Source: a virus
Virus record (IMG/VR): IMGVR_UViG_3300020172_002285
Coordinates: 1 to 49,800 of that record
Strand: one strand, 5' to 3'
DNA: 49,800 nt
This document shows, piece by piece, positions 8,073-15,693 of the stretch. The translations under genes were made by a program, and so were the position numbers. Position 1 is the first letter of the stretch, and the number at the start of each line of letters is the position of its first letter. The notes under the pieces were generated by a model. That model worked only from the letters and a program-made list of their open reading frames with translations. It did not search any database and had not been told where the DNA came from.

Positions 8073-8997
8073 ACTCGGTCGGGGCAAAAAAGGCTTCCGG
8101 TAATGAACAAAAATCTTCAAACATCAATTTTTTTCGATTCGCAACGAATTCTCTAAATTGCCAATAATTACCAGACGTATTCTGTTCTCCAAAAATGGTT
8201 TTCTCCGTCCAAAATTGGAAGTCTATAGAAGAAGAATCTGTGACTGCTTTTGCTTTGGCAAGCACTATTTCATTCGTAATTTGGCTTTCTGGTTTGATTT
8301 CAATTAGTTGAGGCATTCCCTTGGAAGACAATTTGTAAACATCTAGTATGTAAGTGTGGAATGTTTTTGTGTCGGGTCTTTGATAAGTGAATTTTTCACT
8401 TTCGCAATAGTAAGCCCAGACATCATTATCCATATCCATTTTAACATATGCAGCCAATTCCAACAACGATCTCCATCTCACCCATCCATGTTTACATTCT
8501 TTTGTTCTTCCTTTTTTTGGCAAATAAACACCTGATTTAGCAGATGTGCGAATGGGAATTTCCGCAAAATCAATTTCTTCCAGATTACCAAAGACTGATG
8601 ACAATCTAGTGTTGCAAGTCCTATACCAAGTACAACAATCAATATTTGAAGGCTTTGTTGTTTTTGTGCTTCCATCTGAAATTCCAGCCATCATCCAATT
8701 TTTTAATCTTGGATTCAGCATCCCATCCATTGCAACATACCATATCCATTGACTTGATTTCCTAAAAATTAGGACCGGCTCGATCATTTTTTCAATCTCA
8801 GGCACTTCCAATTTTAGTGTATTGACACTATTACGAGCAGTGGCTTGAGTGATACGAAACAACCAGCCTTTATTGCAAAAACTACGAACAACCAGATTAC
8901 CAAAAAATTCAGAACATTTTTTAGGTATCTGAATCTGAGTTCGTCGTGAGGACAAAGATGCCCTTCTTGCTCTAAGGATCAAAATTTCATCATCCAT
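8038..8997 (-). CDS. TnsA-like PD-(D/E)XK endonuclease
   Basis: 319 residues. The C-terminal half has a TnsA N-domain-like nuclease core: a glutamate in RWRSLLELAAYV, aspartate in YILDVYKL, and E-x-K in LIEIKPES, in the right order and spacing for a PD-(D/E)XK site. The first ~150 residues are of unknown fold. By eye the gene is more AT-rich than its neighbours, which suggests separate acquisition. A 15-bp inverted repeat overlaps the start codon and no ribosome binding site is visible. T4-like head-completion nucleases and homing-type nucleases have similar cores, so either role is possible. It lies directly after the truncated DnaE gene. Confidence 0.7.
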   Translation of the reverse strand: MDDEILILRARRASLSSRRTQIQIPKKCSEFFGNLVVRSFCNKGWLFRITQATARNSVNTLKLEVPEIEKMIEPVLIFRKSSQWIWYVAMDGMLNPRLKNWMMAGISDGSTKTTKPSNIDCCTWYRTCNTRLSSVFGNLEEIDFAEIPIRTSAKSGVYLPKKGRTKECKHGWVRWRSLLELAAYVKMDMDNDVWAYYCESEKFTYQRPDTKTFHTYILDVYKLSSKGMPQLIEIKPESQITNEIVLAKAKAVTDSSSIDFQFWTEKTIFGEQNTSGNYWQFREFVANRKKLMFEDFCSLPEAFFAPTEFIGHLSPASFS

Positions 8998-9026
8998 ATT
9001 GCATTATATGGATGGATGATGAAATT
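8983..9026 (-). repeat. 15-bp perfect inverted repeat over a start codon
   Basis: AATTTCATCATCCAT (8983-8997) and its exact complement (9012-9026) flank a 14-base spacer that contains TATAAT on the minus strand. In the mRNA the ATG of the nuclease gene would lie at the start of the 3' arm. There is no T-run, so it is not a standard terminator. Confidence 0.75.
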
Positions 9027-9028
9027 AG

Positions 9029-10429
9029 TTATGCAGCAAAACTATCTTCAGGCGGCAATGGGTCCATGTTTCTAAACTCAAGGACAATACTGCGACCACC
9101 ACGAGCCTCGCTCATGAATCGACTGAACAGCAAGCCTTCATAGATCGGGTCTACGTTCGTGATGCCCAGGCAATAACACGTCAACGCACCCACTGCCGAT
9201 CCACGACCTGGGCCAACAGCTTGCGATCCATCTCCCCAACCCAGCAACTCTTTACATACTCGGCGGGCTTCGTCTGTCATCTTCTTTTGAATCAAGAAGT
9301 AACTGGCAAATCCCTTGCGGGTAATGAGGCTGTATTCTTCCTTGATGCGATCTGTATATTCTCTAGTCTGCGGTAGGCCACGTTTCTTAAAGCCACGCAG
9401 AACTTCTTCCTTGAGAACTTCATCGGCATCAGGAAGAACCGGAAGTTTAAGCGAGCGGTCAAGCTGAACGCCTTTGGCTTTGTTGCAGATTTCTACGGTC
9501 GTTCGCTTGGCCTCAACGAAGAACTCATAAGGAACAATATCCTTGTAGTCCTTCTCCCATTTGGCATTCAGGTCTTCTTCTGACTTCATCCACAGATTTG
9601 CGTCCTGCAATTCAAAGAAGTCCTGCATCTGGTCCTGTGCGATGGCCGACTTGATTTCCTCAAGAGTACGACCCGTTTGAACCATCAACATAAGCCGCTG
9701 GAAGTGGCTGTCCTCTGCTTGGCAGTAGTGACAGTCGTTGGTGAGAATCAACTTCAAGCCATACTTTTCTTTGGCCTTAATGATGAAGGCGTCGTATGGT
9801 TTTTGCTTCGCAAAATCGAGAAGCATAATTTCCAGCAAGTAATGCTCCTTGCCGAACATCTCGATATATCGCTCAATCATAGCGAAGGCAGCTTCTTCGC
9901 CGTGCTGATCGAATGCACGCCCCACTTCACTGTTATAACAGCAAGACGTAAAGAATAAGCCTTCTTTGTATTTCTGAAGCTGTTCGTAGTTGACACGAGG
10001 GCGGCGATAGAAGCCCTTGGTCCACGCCCAGGATGAAAGACGAACTAAATTCTTGTAGCCTATTTCGTTATAGGCAATAGCCAATAAATGCGAGCCTGCT
10101 CGACATTCTTTTTGTTCGTCTTCATTGAGATCAGCCATGAACTTCTGCATCTTGTCCAGACTGTCAGCTTCAGGCTGAAGTCTGTTGACATAGAGTTCAC
10201 AGGCGAAGATAGGAGAAAGGGTGTCCTTCCCCTTTTTGTCGTTGATCTTGTCGCAGGCTTTGATCTGGCGAGGAATTGCTCCCAACATACCGTGATCTGA
10301 AATGGTTAGAAATTTCTGATTGATGAGAGGCGCACGGGTAGCATACTCCTCGACCATTCCATAACCGTCAAGAGTGCTGAAGTCCGTGTGAAGGTGAAGG
10401 TGTTCAAAACCTACGAGTTCTAGGCTCAT
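9029..10429 (-). CDS. dnaE: DNA polymerase III alpha, N-terminal part only (PHP domain)
   Basis: 466 residues. The PHP exonuclease-like domain (HLHLHTDFSTLDG near residue 10, then TISDHG) is intact. The protein continues through the start of the polymerase palm (GPGRGSAVGALTCYCLGIT, then DPIYEGLLFSRFMSE) and stops ~30 residues later. Bacterial DnaE is ~1,100 residues, and the catalytic D-x-D lies just past this point, so those residues, the fingers and the OB-fold are absent. GGAG lies before the ATG. The gene is probably the 5' piece of a split polymerase, with the rest elsewhere in the genome; a stand-alone PHP nuclease or a decayed gene is also possible. Confidence 0.85.
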   Translation of the reverse strand: MSLELVGFEHLHLHTDFSTLDGYGMVEEYATRAPLINQKFLTISDHGMLGAIPRQIKACDKINDKKGKDTLSPIFACELYVNRLQPEADSLDKMQKFMADLNEDEQKECRAGSHLLAIAYNEIGYKNLVRLSSWAWTKGFYRRPRVNYEQLQKYKEGLFFTSCCYNSEVGRAFDQHGEEAAFAMIERYIEMFGKEHYLLEIMLLDFAKQKPYDAFIIKAKEKYGLKLILTNDCHYCQAEDSHFQRLMLMVQTGRTLEEIKSAIAQDQMQDFFELQDANLWMKSEEDLNAKWEKDYKDIVPYEFFVEAKRTTVEICNKAKGVQLDRSLKLPVLPDADEVLKEEVLRGFKKRGLPQTREYTDRIKEEYSLITRKGFASYFLIQKKMTDEARRVCKELLGWGDGSQAVGPGRGSAVGALTCYCLGITNVDPIYEGLLFSRFMSEARGGRSIVLEFRNMDPLPPEDSFAA

Positions 10430-10497
10430 ATTTGCTCCGGTCTAAATTCATTTGGGATGACACACTATACCCAAATCAGAGCAATCAAGCCAGCCAT

Positions 10498-10719
10498 TTA
10501 CTCGTCAGATTTCGTCGTTCCTTCTTGGCCTTTTTTCCACTTTTGGAATTCATCTTCAGCGTCCAAGGCTTCTTCGTCCAAGGCTTTAATGTCTACCTGA
10601 ACCTTGTCGTAAAAGGCTTTGAGTTCGGCCTTCTTGGACTTCTTCCTCTCGTGAATACTTTTGATCTTTGCCGAGAACGCAACGAATTCATCGGTCAACA
10701 GCCAATTCATCTCTTCCAT
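10498..10719 (-). CDS. Small charged helical protein
   Basis: 73 residues, mostly helical and highly charged (KIKSIHERKKSKKAELKAFYDKV), so it may form a coiled coil. It sits between the 203-residue protein and the DnaE fragment in a continuous minus-strand operon, with four bases between it and its upstream neighbour. No family recognised. Confidence 0.7.
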   Translation of the reverse strand: MEEMNWLLTDEFVAFSAKIKSIHERKKSKKAELKAFYDKVQVDIKALDEEALDAEDEFQKWKKGQEGTTKSDE

Positions 10720-10723
10720 ATTG

Positions 10724-11335
10724 TTATTCCTGAATGAAATTATGGTACTTGATCTCTTTGCCGACCTTCAAAATATCAGGAGGGATAAATCCCAAAACCT
10801 TGGGCTGTCCCTTCCATCGGTCGTAATGCAGCCACAATTCACAACCAGGATATATTTCCGAGGTCATGAGCTTGGCTGGCCTTGCTTTATTATATGGGTG
10901 TTTAGTCATATCGACATCGCCCACTTTTTCCAAAAACTCTTCCCACAAGACGTTGCACATCTGGTGGATGACCTTGCCGTTGGCGACTCGGATAATCGTT
11001 CCGTCTTTGGATAAGGTGATATATTGGAAATACTCCACCAACACATCTCGGCCAACAACTGTCTCTGCGTGATTGACGCCATAAAAAGGATCACGAATGG
11101 CGACGAGAATATCGTTCTTCGACACCCTGGCTTTAATGGCACTACGGTATCTTTTGCCGCTCTTGGTCACTTGCCAGCAGTCTGTCTTCTCTTGGCAATC
11201 TTCAAAGAAGCTGCCTGGAACGAGATTATAACCATGACTGGCATAATTCTCATTCAGGCACTTAATGACCAGTTCTTCTTTTTCTTTACCGTAGCTAACA
11301 CGAGCGCCGGGTGCCTGGGAGTCGATAGTTGTCAT
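10724..11335 (-). CDS. Unknown protein, possible nuclease-like fold
   Basis: 203 residues from the ATG at 11335, which overlaps the stop of the ClpP-like gene by ATGA and has AGGA seven bases upstream. The N-terminal part has a glutamate helix (KEKEELVIKCL) followed by strands with KTDCW and SAIKARVSKNDILV, loosely like a PD-(D/E)XK core. This is weak evidence. The C-terminal part (ELWLHYDRWKGQPKVLGFIPPDILKVG) looks globular. It is tightly coupled to the protease gene, so a shared process is likely. Function unknown. Confidence 0.72.
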   Translation of the reverse strand: MTTIDSQAPGARVSYGKEKEELVIKCLNENYASHGYNLVPGSFFEDCQEKTDCWQVTKSGKRYRSAIKARVSKNDILVAIRDPFYGVNHAETVVGRDVLVEYFQYITLSKDGTIIRVANGKVIHQMCNVLWEEFLEKVGDVDMTKHPYNKARPAKLMTSEIYPGCELWLHYDRWKGQPKVLGFIPPDILKVGKEIKYHNFIQE

Positions 11336-12009
11336 GAACACTTCCTTATTTTGTCGAGCGAGTCATATCCTGGTTGTCCGAATACGCCGTCTGCCAATCC
11401 GTAATAAACAGCCTCTTCGGAACTCAGATTCCAATCGCCGAGTTTGCGTATTTTTTGGTCAATGAATTTAATCACCTGATTTTCGGTCATATCACGTTCA
11501 CGAAAAAAAGGACCGACCACGGCTCTGCTCGCATATAACTGAAGCATTGTCATGTCGGTCTTTTTGTTCCACGCCGCATTCGACTGAACTGTGGTAGCAA
11601 CGCCCTCTAAGCTGAGAAACCCACGATGAATCATGAACTCACAGGAAGGCATCATGACTCGCTTGCACGCTGCTTGAAACAAAATGCTGCTCATCGAAGA
11701 CACTTCCCCATAAGCCAAGATGTTCACCGAAGACCGAGCAACTTGAATGGCATCAAATATAGCCATGCCGTGAATCCAATCACCGCCTGGGCTATGCAAA
11801 TGGATCAGGATATTATCGTCATCGACCTGATCCAGTAAGTGCAAGTTCTTGATAAACTGAGTGGCCATCCGATATTCGATGCCACTCTCTTCATCATGCC
11901 CAGAATAATGGCTATGCAAATAGATTTCCCGGTTGAATGGATTCAGGTCATAGTTGTGGACCTGATTCACCAACTCTAAGAAATCAATTGAACTCTTTTT
12001 CTTTGCCAT
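11332..12009 (-). CDS. clpP: ClpP-like serine protease
   Basis: 225 residues. It contains the ClpP/crotonase-fold signatures: HLHSPGGDWIHGMAI (oxyanion-hole glycines), the nucleophile region GEVSSMSS with Ser105 as the likely catalytic serine, and the catalytic histidine region FMIHRG near residue 128. The N-terminus is longer than in host ClpP. Host ClpP forms a two-ring barrel fed by AAA+ unfoldases. Here it follows spoVR and a 61-residue gene in the same operon as the AAA protein PrkA. No Clp ATPase is in the window. It could also act in prohead maturation, but no portal or scaffold gene adjoins it. Confidence 0.85.
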   Translation of the reverse strand: MAKKKSSIDFLELVNQVHNYDLNPFNREIYLHSHYSGHDEESGIEYRMATQFIKNLHLLDQVDDDNILIHLHSPGGDWIHGMAIFDAIQVARSSVNILAYGEVSSMSSILFQAACKRVMMPSCEFMIHRGFLSLEGVATTVQSNAAWNKKTDMTMLQLYASRAVVGPFFRERDMTENQVIKFIDQKIRKLGDWNLSSEEAVYYGLADGVFGQPGYDSLDKIRKCS

Positions 12010-12169
12010 CTATTCTCTCAGCGTGAGACAATGCGTATATCGCACAATCTGGATGTTCTTCGACTACTTTGACCTTTATTCCAAGCTCGATCAAGACGAA
12101 TTGGAGCCTAGACATAAATTCATAAGGACTTTCTTCTTCATATACGGTCAATATTCTTGACTCATCCAC
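11984..12169 (-). CDS. Small protein between spoVR and clpP-like genes
   Basis: 61 residues from a GTG start at 12169, with AAGGAG about 11 bases upstream. It overlaps spoVR's stop by 8 bases and its own 3' end overlaps the ClpP-like start by 26 bases, so all three are probably translationally coupled. The sequence has an alpha/beta pattern (SRLQFVLIELGIKVKVVEEH). No family recognised. Confidence 0.6.
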   Translation of the reverse strand: MDESRILTVYEEESPYEFMSRLQFVLIELGIKVKVVEEHPDCAIYALSHAERIDGKEKEFN

Positions 12170-13754
12170 GCTTCAAATGCTCCTTACGGCTCACAAGCTC
12201 CACGTCTTTTTCACTGTCGGTGCCGTAACAGCAATAGACCTTTTCTTCGCCATCTTCATCTTCAGAGGCCAGATAGACATCTTCGCCCCATACCGCTCGT
12301 AGTGCAGTCAGTACGTCAAAGACATATGGCTCATAGATGTTGCGGCCATCAAAGTGGTGTTGCAGGAACATTGCGCCCTTGCCACGATAGTTTGGCTCAG
12401 TAAGGCGAATATCTGGAAGCCCACCGTTCAAGTGTCTTCTGAGTAGAAGACGCTTGATCTCATTGAAGCCACGACTGTCAATCTTGAATTCACCATTCGG
12501 GAAGTGCTTCCAGTGGAAGTATTCCTGCTCCCGGCAGAAGTCTTCAGTGAAGAATTCATGGAGCAACGTGAAGTCGTCGTAGTATTTGCGAACCTCAAAA
12601 ATCTTTTCTTTACCAAGGCCAGCCTTAGTGTCCCACTTCTCTTTGATCCGAATGTCAGTGCATTCATCCCACTCAGGACCAAACTGCCCCTTGTCCCAAC
12701 GATTGCGAATGTCCCTGAGCAAGTAGTAACCCAACTTGTATGGGTTCATTGAATACTTGCCACCCAATACGCCCATCTTGTGATCTGCGTATTCAATGAT
12801 GCCGCAATCATGACTCTTCTGGCCAAGTGCTACGAAGCCCTGCTCGGCCATAATCACCGAGTCAGTCATCGAGGCCCATCCTTCGTTGATGGTCTTGGTC
12901 TGACGCTGTGGGAAGAAGTAAATGGCTTCTTCGTATAGCATCGACACAATGTCGGCCTGCCAAGGTTTCAAAGGAGCATTGTCTCTCAAATAAGCAAGAA
13001 TGTTCTTGGTCGGCTCCTTGAAGACACCAATCTCATCTGCAACATCTTGCTTGGAGATTCGCTCATTCTCTCGATCACGGAAATCCTTTGTGTTTAAGAA
13101 AGGCTCCATGTACATACGGTCTTTGTTCACCGTCAATCGTCTTGGATGACGATAGGTTCTTTGGTCACGAATATTCTTTTCGGAAACAACTCGATCAGTC
13201 CAGGCTTCTGCCCCGTCGATCAACGTCTCCAATCGCATAACCCAATCCAAGAACTCAGTGACACGTTCTTTGCCCCACCGAGCCATGTACTTGCGAATAC
13301 GAGTGCCGTGATTGGCCATCTTATTCAGCATGTTCGTATCGGTAGCGCTGAAGTGAATATTGTTCTTGAAAAAGTCATTGTGGCCCGTGGCGTGAGCAAC
13401 GACTGTCAAGTGGTCAAGCAAAGTATTGGAACTGAGGTTGTAGATGTAACACGGGTTGGTATTGATTACCATCTCGTAAATCTTGTGCATCCCAAACTCA
13501 TATCCCCGCTGAAGTTCTTCGTATTCCATACCGAAAGACCAGTGCGGGAATCGCACAGGGAAACCACCATATGCAGCGATTTCACTGATCTCGTCGTATG
13601 TCAACAACTGAACCACAGTCGGATAGAAGTCCAAACCCCAATCTCGGCAAGCCTGGAGAATCTTGGGGATGTACATCTTCAATTCCGGCGACAACTGAAC
13701 GCCGGGAACCGTATTGTTGCCAAGTAGAATTGGCGCACCGTGCATGAATCCCAT
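12162..13754 (-). CDS. spoVR: SpoVR family protein
   Basis: 530 residues, near the usual SpoVR/YcgB length. The family's conserved regions are clear: PHWSFGMEYEELQRGYEFG near residue 75, then NPCYIYNLSSNTLLDHLTVV and HATGHNDFFKNN. In bacteria SpoVR is encoded with a DUF444/VWA protein and PrkA, and the trio responds to starvation or sporulation; its biochemical activity is unresolved. Here the order is the same, prkA, DUF444, spoVR, with a TAATG stop/start overlap to the DUF444 gene. A complete trio in a phage-like context is unusual. Confidence 0.94.
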   Translation of the reverse strand: MGFMHGAPILLGNNTVPGVQLSPELKMYIPKILQACRDWGLDFYPTVVQLLTYDEISEIAAYGGFPVRFPHWSFGMEYEELQRGYEFGMHKIYEMVINTNPCYIYNLSSNTLLDHLTVVAHATGHNDFFKNNIHFSATDTNMLNKMANHGTRIRKYMARWGKERVTEFLDWVMRLETLIDGAEAWTDRVVSEKNIRDQRTYRHPRRLTVNKDRMYMEPFLNTKDFRDRENERISKQDVADEIGVFKEPTKNILAYLRDNAPLKPWQADIVSMLYEEAIYFFPQRQTKTINEGWASMTDSVIMAEQGFVALGQKSHDCGIIEYADHKMGVLGGKYSMNPYKLGYYLLRDIRNRWDKGQFGPEWDECTDIRIKEKWDTKAGLGKEKIFEVRKYYDDFTLLHEFFTEDFCREQEYFHWKHFPNGEFKIDSRGFNEIKRLLLRRHLNGGLPDIRLTEPNYRGKGAMFLQHHFDGRNIYEPYVFDVLTALRAVWGEDVYLASEDEDGEEKVYCCYGTDSEKDVELVSRKEHLKRG

Positions 13755-14977
13755 TATGCTTCCTCCTTAATCGTGGCAGGGTTGCCGAGCAATTTTTTGA
13801 TCGCATCCATGATTTGCTCGTTGCGTTCCTCTTCGCCCAAAGTCGGTGGACTCCAATACCCAGCAGAAGATTTGCCTTCTGTCTTCGGTCCAATAGCGAC
13901 AGTTCTCACATATTCTTTATCGAGCCGACCAGACTTAATCGCCTCATCAACCTGATGCTTCACAGACCCGTCATAAGTATATGACAATATCTGGGTGATG
14001 CCGGTGAAGTTCACCACTTCAGGCGTAAACTCTTCTTGAAGAGTCTTGATGAACGTCTCATTGTCGTCGCCCCAATTCTCACCGTCAGTAAAGTAGAACA
14101 CATAGACGTTCCACTTATTCGGTGGATAACGGCTCTCAAATTGCTTAGTGATGAACTTCAACGCCGAGGAGCATGTGGTGCCGCCACCGAAACGATACTT
14201 GTAGAATTTGTCTTCATCGACTTCCATAGCCATCGAGTCGTGCCACACATACAGGCGATCAACTCGGTCATAGAATCGGCGAATCCAAGTGTCGATCCAC
14301 CAAGACATATCGCTGATGATGTCGCACTTGGCGTCATCCATACTGCCTGAACCGTCACGAGCAAAAATCACCAAAGCATTGCTGGATGGGATTTTGATCT
14401 CATTAAACTGACGGTATCGCTTATCTTCCTTGATCGGCTGCAATACTCTCACAGGATCAGGAAGCCCTGGCACATACTTGAGATTATTGAGCGTGCCTTC
14501 AGCGGCCTGACGCTTTAGGGTCTGCATCAATGTGCGGCGGTTGTGACGAAGAGACTCAGGGCCAATCAACGAAATGTTGTTGTACTTGATCTTGATTTCG
14601 TCATAGATTTCATTGGGCTTCTTCTTCAGGTTTGGAAGCTGAAGTTCTTCCTTCATGAACTTGAGAACTTCTTCAAGGTCCAAGTTGATGGTGATGCCTT
14701 CAGTCTCACCTTGGCCCGCTCCTTGACCTTGACCCGGCTTTGGGTCTTTGCCAATAACGTCGCCTTCTTTTCCAGGTCCACGACCAACACCTTCGTCACT
14801 ATTGCCATAGACAATATGTGGGATGTCGATCTTAGGAATGGTGATAGCTATTTTTCCATTCTTACCACGATTTCGGACGATCTGACCGCTCTTGATGAAT
14901 TTCTTCAAAGCTCGACGGATACGACCAGATACTACATCCCTGAAATCTTTGTGGTCTTCTTCTATTCTGCGTGGCAT
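13754..14977 (-). CDS. yeaH: YeaH/DUF444 protein with VWA domain
   Basis: 407 residues. The start RRIEEDHKDFRDVVSGRIRR and the PHIVYGNSDEGVGRGPG region are characteristic of YeaH. A Gly/Pro/Gln-rich linker (~65-95) leads to a C-terminal von Willebrand A domain with an intact MIDAS motif DGSGS at residues 208-212. VWA proteins often partner MoxR-type AAA+ ATPases; here the partner would be PrkA. Co-directional with spoVR (overlapping) and prkA (three small genes between). It probably acts as an adaptor in the cytoplasm. Not a membrane protein. Confidence 0.93.
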   Translation of the reverse strand: MPRRIEEDHKDFRDVVSGRIRRALKKFIKSGQIVRNRGKNGKIAITIPKIDIPHIVYGNSDEGVGRGPGKEGDVIGKDPKPGQGQGAGQGETEGITINLDLEEVLKFMKEELQLPNLKKKPNEIYDEIKIKYNNISLIGPESLRHNRRTLMQTLKRQAAEGTLNNLKYVPGLPDPVRVLQPIKEDKRYRQFNEIKIPSSNALVIFARDGSGSMDDAKCDIISDMSWWIDTWIRRFYDRVDRLYVWHDSMAMEVDEDKFYKYRFGGGTTCSSALKFITKQFESRYPPNKWNVYVFYFTDGENWGDDNETFIKTLQEEFTPEVVNFTGITQILSYTYDGSVKHQVDEAIKSGRLDKEYVRTVAIGPKTEGKSSAGYWSPPTLGEEERNEQIMDAIKKLLGNPATIKEEA

Positions 14978-15014
14978 TTATCCCTCCAAGATTCGGATCG
15001 ACTTGTTCGGGTAA

Positions 15015-15194
15015 TTATTTGTTACCGTAATTGAAGTCTCTGATCTGAATCAGGACTTCATCTTTTTCTTTTTCGGACAACGTGTCCGGGTCAGCATTGG
15101 AAAACTGGCGAATGATTGTTTCCCGGCTGGCCCGCCGATTGACGAGAAATCGTCGTTCCTCTTCGGCTGTGATTTCTTTAATCTCAAGCTGCAT
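15015..15194 (-). CDS. Small charged protein in prkA-yeaH operon
   Basis: 59 residues in an otherwise unexplained gap. The ATG is at 15194, eight bases after the stop of the 15203-15418 gene; a GGAA lies upstream. The sequence is largely helical (EITAEEERRFLVNRRASRETIIRQF) and ends DEVLIQIRDFNYGNK. It continues the tight minus-strand gene spacing of the operon, which supports it as real. No family recognised. Confidence 0.72.
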   Translation of the reverse strand: MQLEIKEITAEEERRFLVNRRASRETIIRQFSNADPDTLSEKEKDEVLIQIRDFNYGNK

Positions 15195-15202
15195 GATATT
15201 CC

Positions 15203-15418
15203 TTATGGTGCGATCAGTTCTACGCCGAATGACATATCATCTGGATCGGCCATGAAATCTCGAACGAGCATGTTCATTAAGAAGTCTGTTTGTTCATCAT
15301 TTAAGGATGCAAACAAATCGCCCAAGGTGCCGTCTTCACCCCAAACCTCAAGGCCGATTTCGTCTATCTCTTTGAAGAGTCTTTTTCTATCTGCAATTTG
15401 CAACCAATGATTACTCAT
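15203..15418 (-). CDS. Small SNHWL protein
   Basis: 71 residues, acidic. It begins MSNHWLQIADRKR, sharing SNHWL and a following basic helix with its upstream neighbour (15415-15621), whose stop it overlaps by ATGA. The rest (DFLMNMLVRDFMADPDDMSFG) does not match. The shared start suggests a common docking peptide or an old duplication. No family recognised. Confidence 0.72.
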   Translation of the reverse strand: MSNHWLQIADRKRLFKEIDEIGLEVWGEDGTLGDLFASLNDEQTDFLMNMLVRDFMADPDDMSFGVELIAP

Positions 15419-15621
15419 GATTTAACCTTTTGGTATTCTGCAAGGAAAGAAACGAAAGCATCATATACGTCTTCATCTTTTGTGACGAATCGTCCCTCGA
15501 CATAGAAGCCATTGCTTGAAATCTCAATCATGTCCTTATTGCCTATGGAAAGAACAATTTTGTCTTTTGTATTGACAACACGTTCTTTTTTTCGTTCTAG
15601 CCAATGATTGCTGACACTCAT
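15415..15621 (-). CDS. Small SNHWL protein
   Basis: 68 residues. It begins MSVSNHWLERKKER, sharing the SNHWL start with the downstream gene, then has a beta-rich segment (KIVLSIGNKDMIEISSNGFYVEG). A terminator separates it from prkA, but the gene order suggests a common regulon. No family recognised. Confidence 0.7.
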   Translation of the reverse strand: MSVSNHWLERKKERVVNTKDKIVLSIGNKDMIEISSNGFYVEGRFVTKDEDVYDAFVSFLAEYQKVKS

Positions 15622-15646
15622 ATTGACTCCTTTTTGGTCGAGAGAA

Positions 15647-15674
15647 GGGGATGGACCCTTACGAATCCATCCCC
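15647..15674 (-). terminator. Intrinsic terminator after prkA
   Basis: A 9-bp stem GGGGATGGA / TCCATCCCC with a 10-base loop lies 20 bases after the prkA stop, followed on the minus strand by TTCTC. The weak T-run suggests partial read-through into the yeaH-spoVR genes. Confidence 0.6.
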
Positions 15675-15693
15675 CTTAAACCCTCAGACGGGA

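Noticed and set aside
9029-10429. Split intein in DnaE
   Set aside because: No intein N-terminal Cys block or C-terminal HN motif is present near the break.
12428-12682. 84-residue minus-strand frame inside spoVR
   Set aside because: Lies fully inside the well-supported spoVR gene and has Ser/Arg-rich shadow composition.
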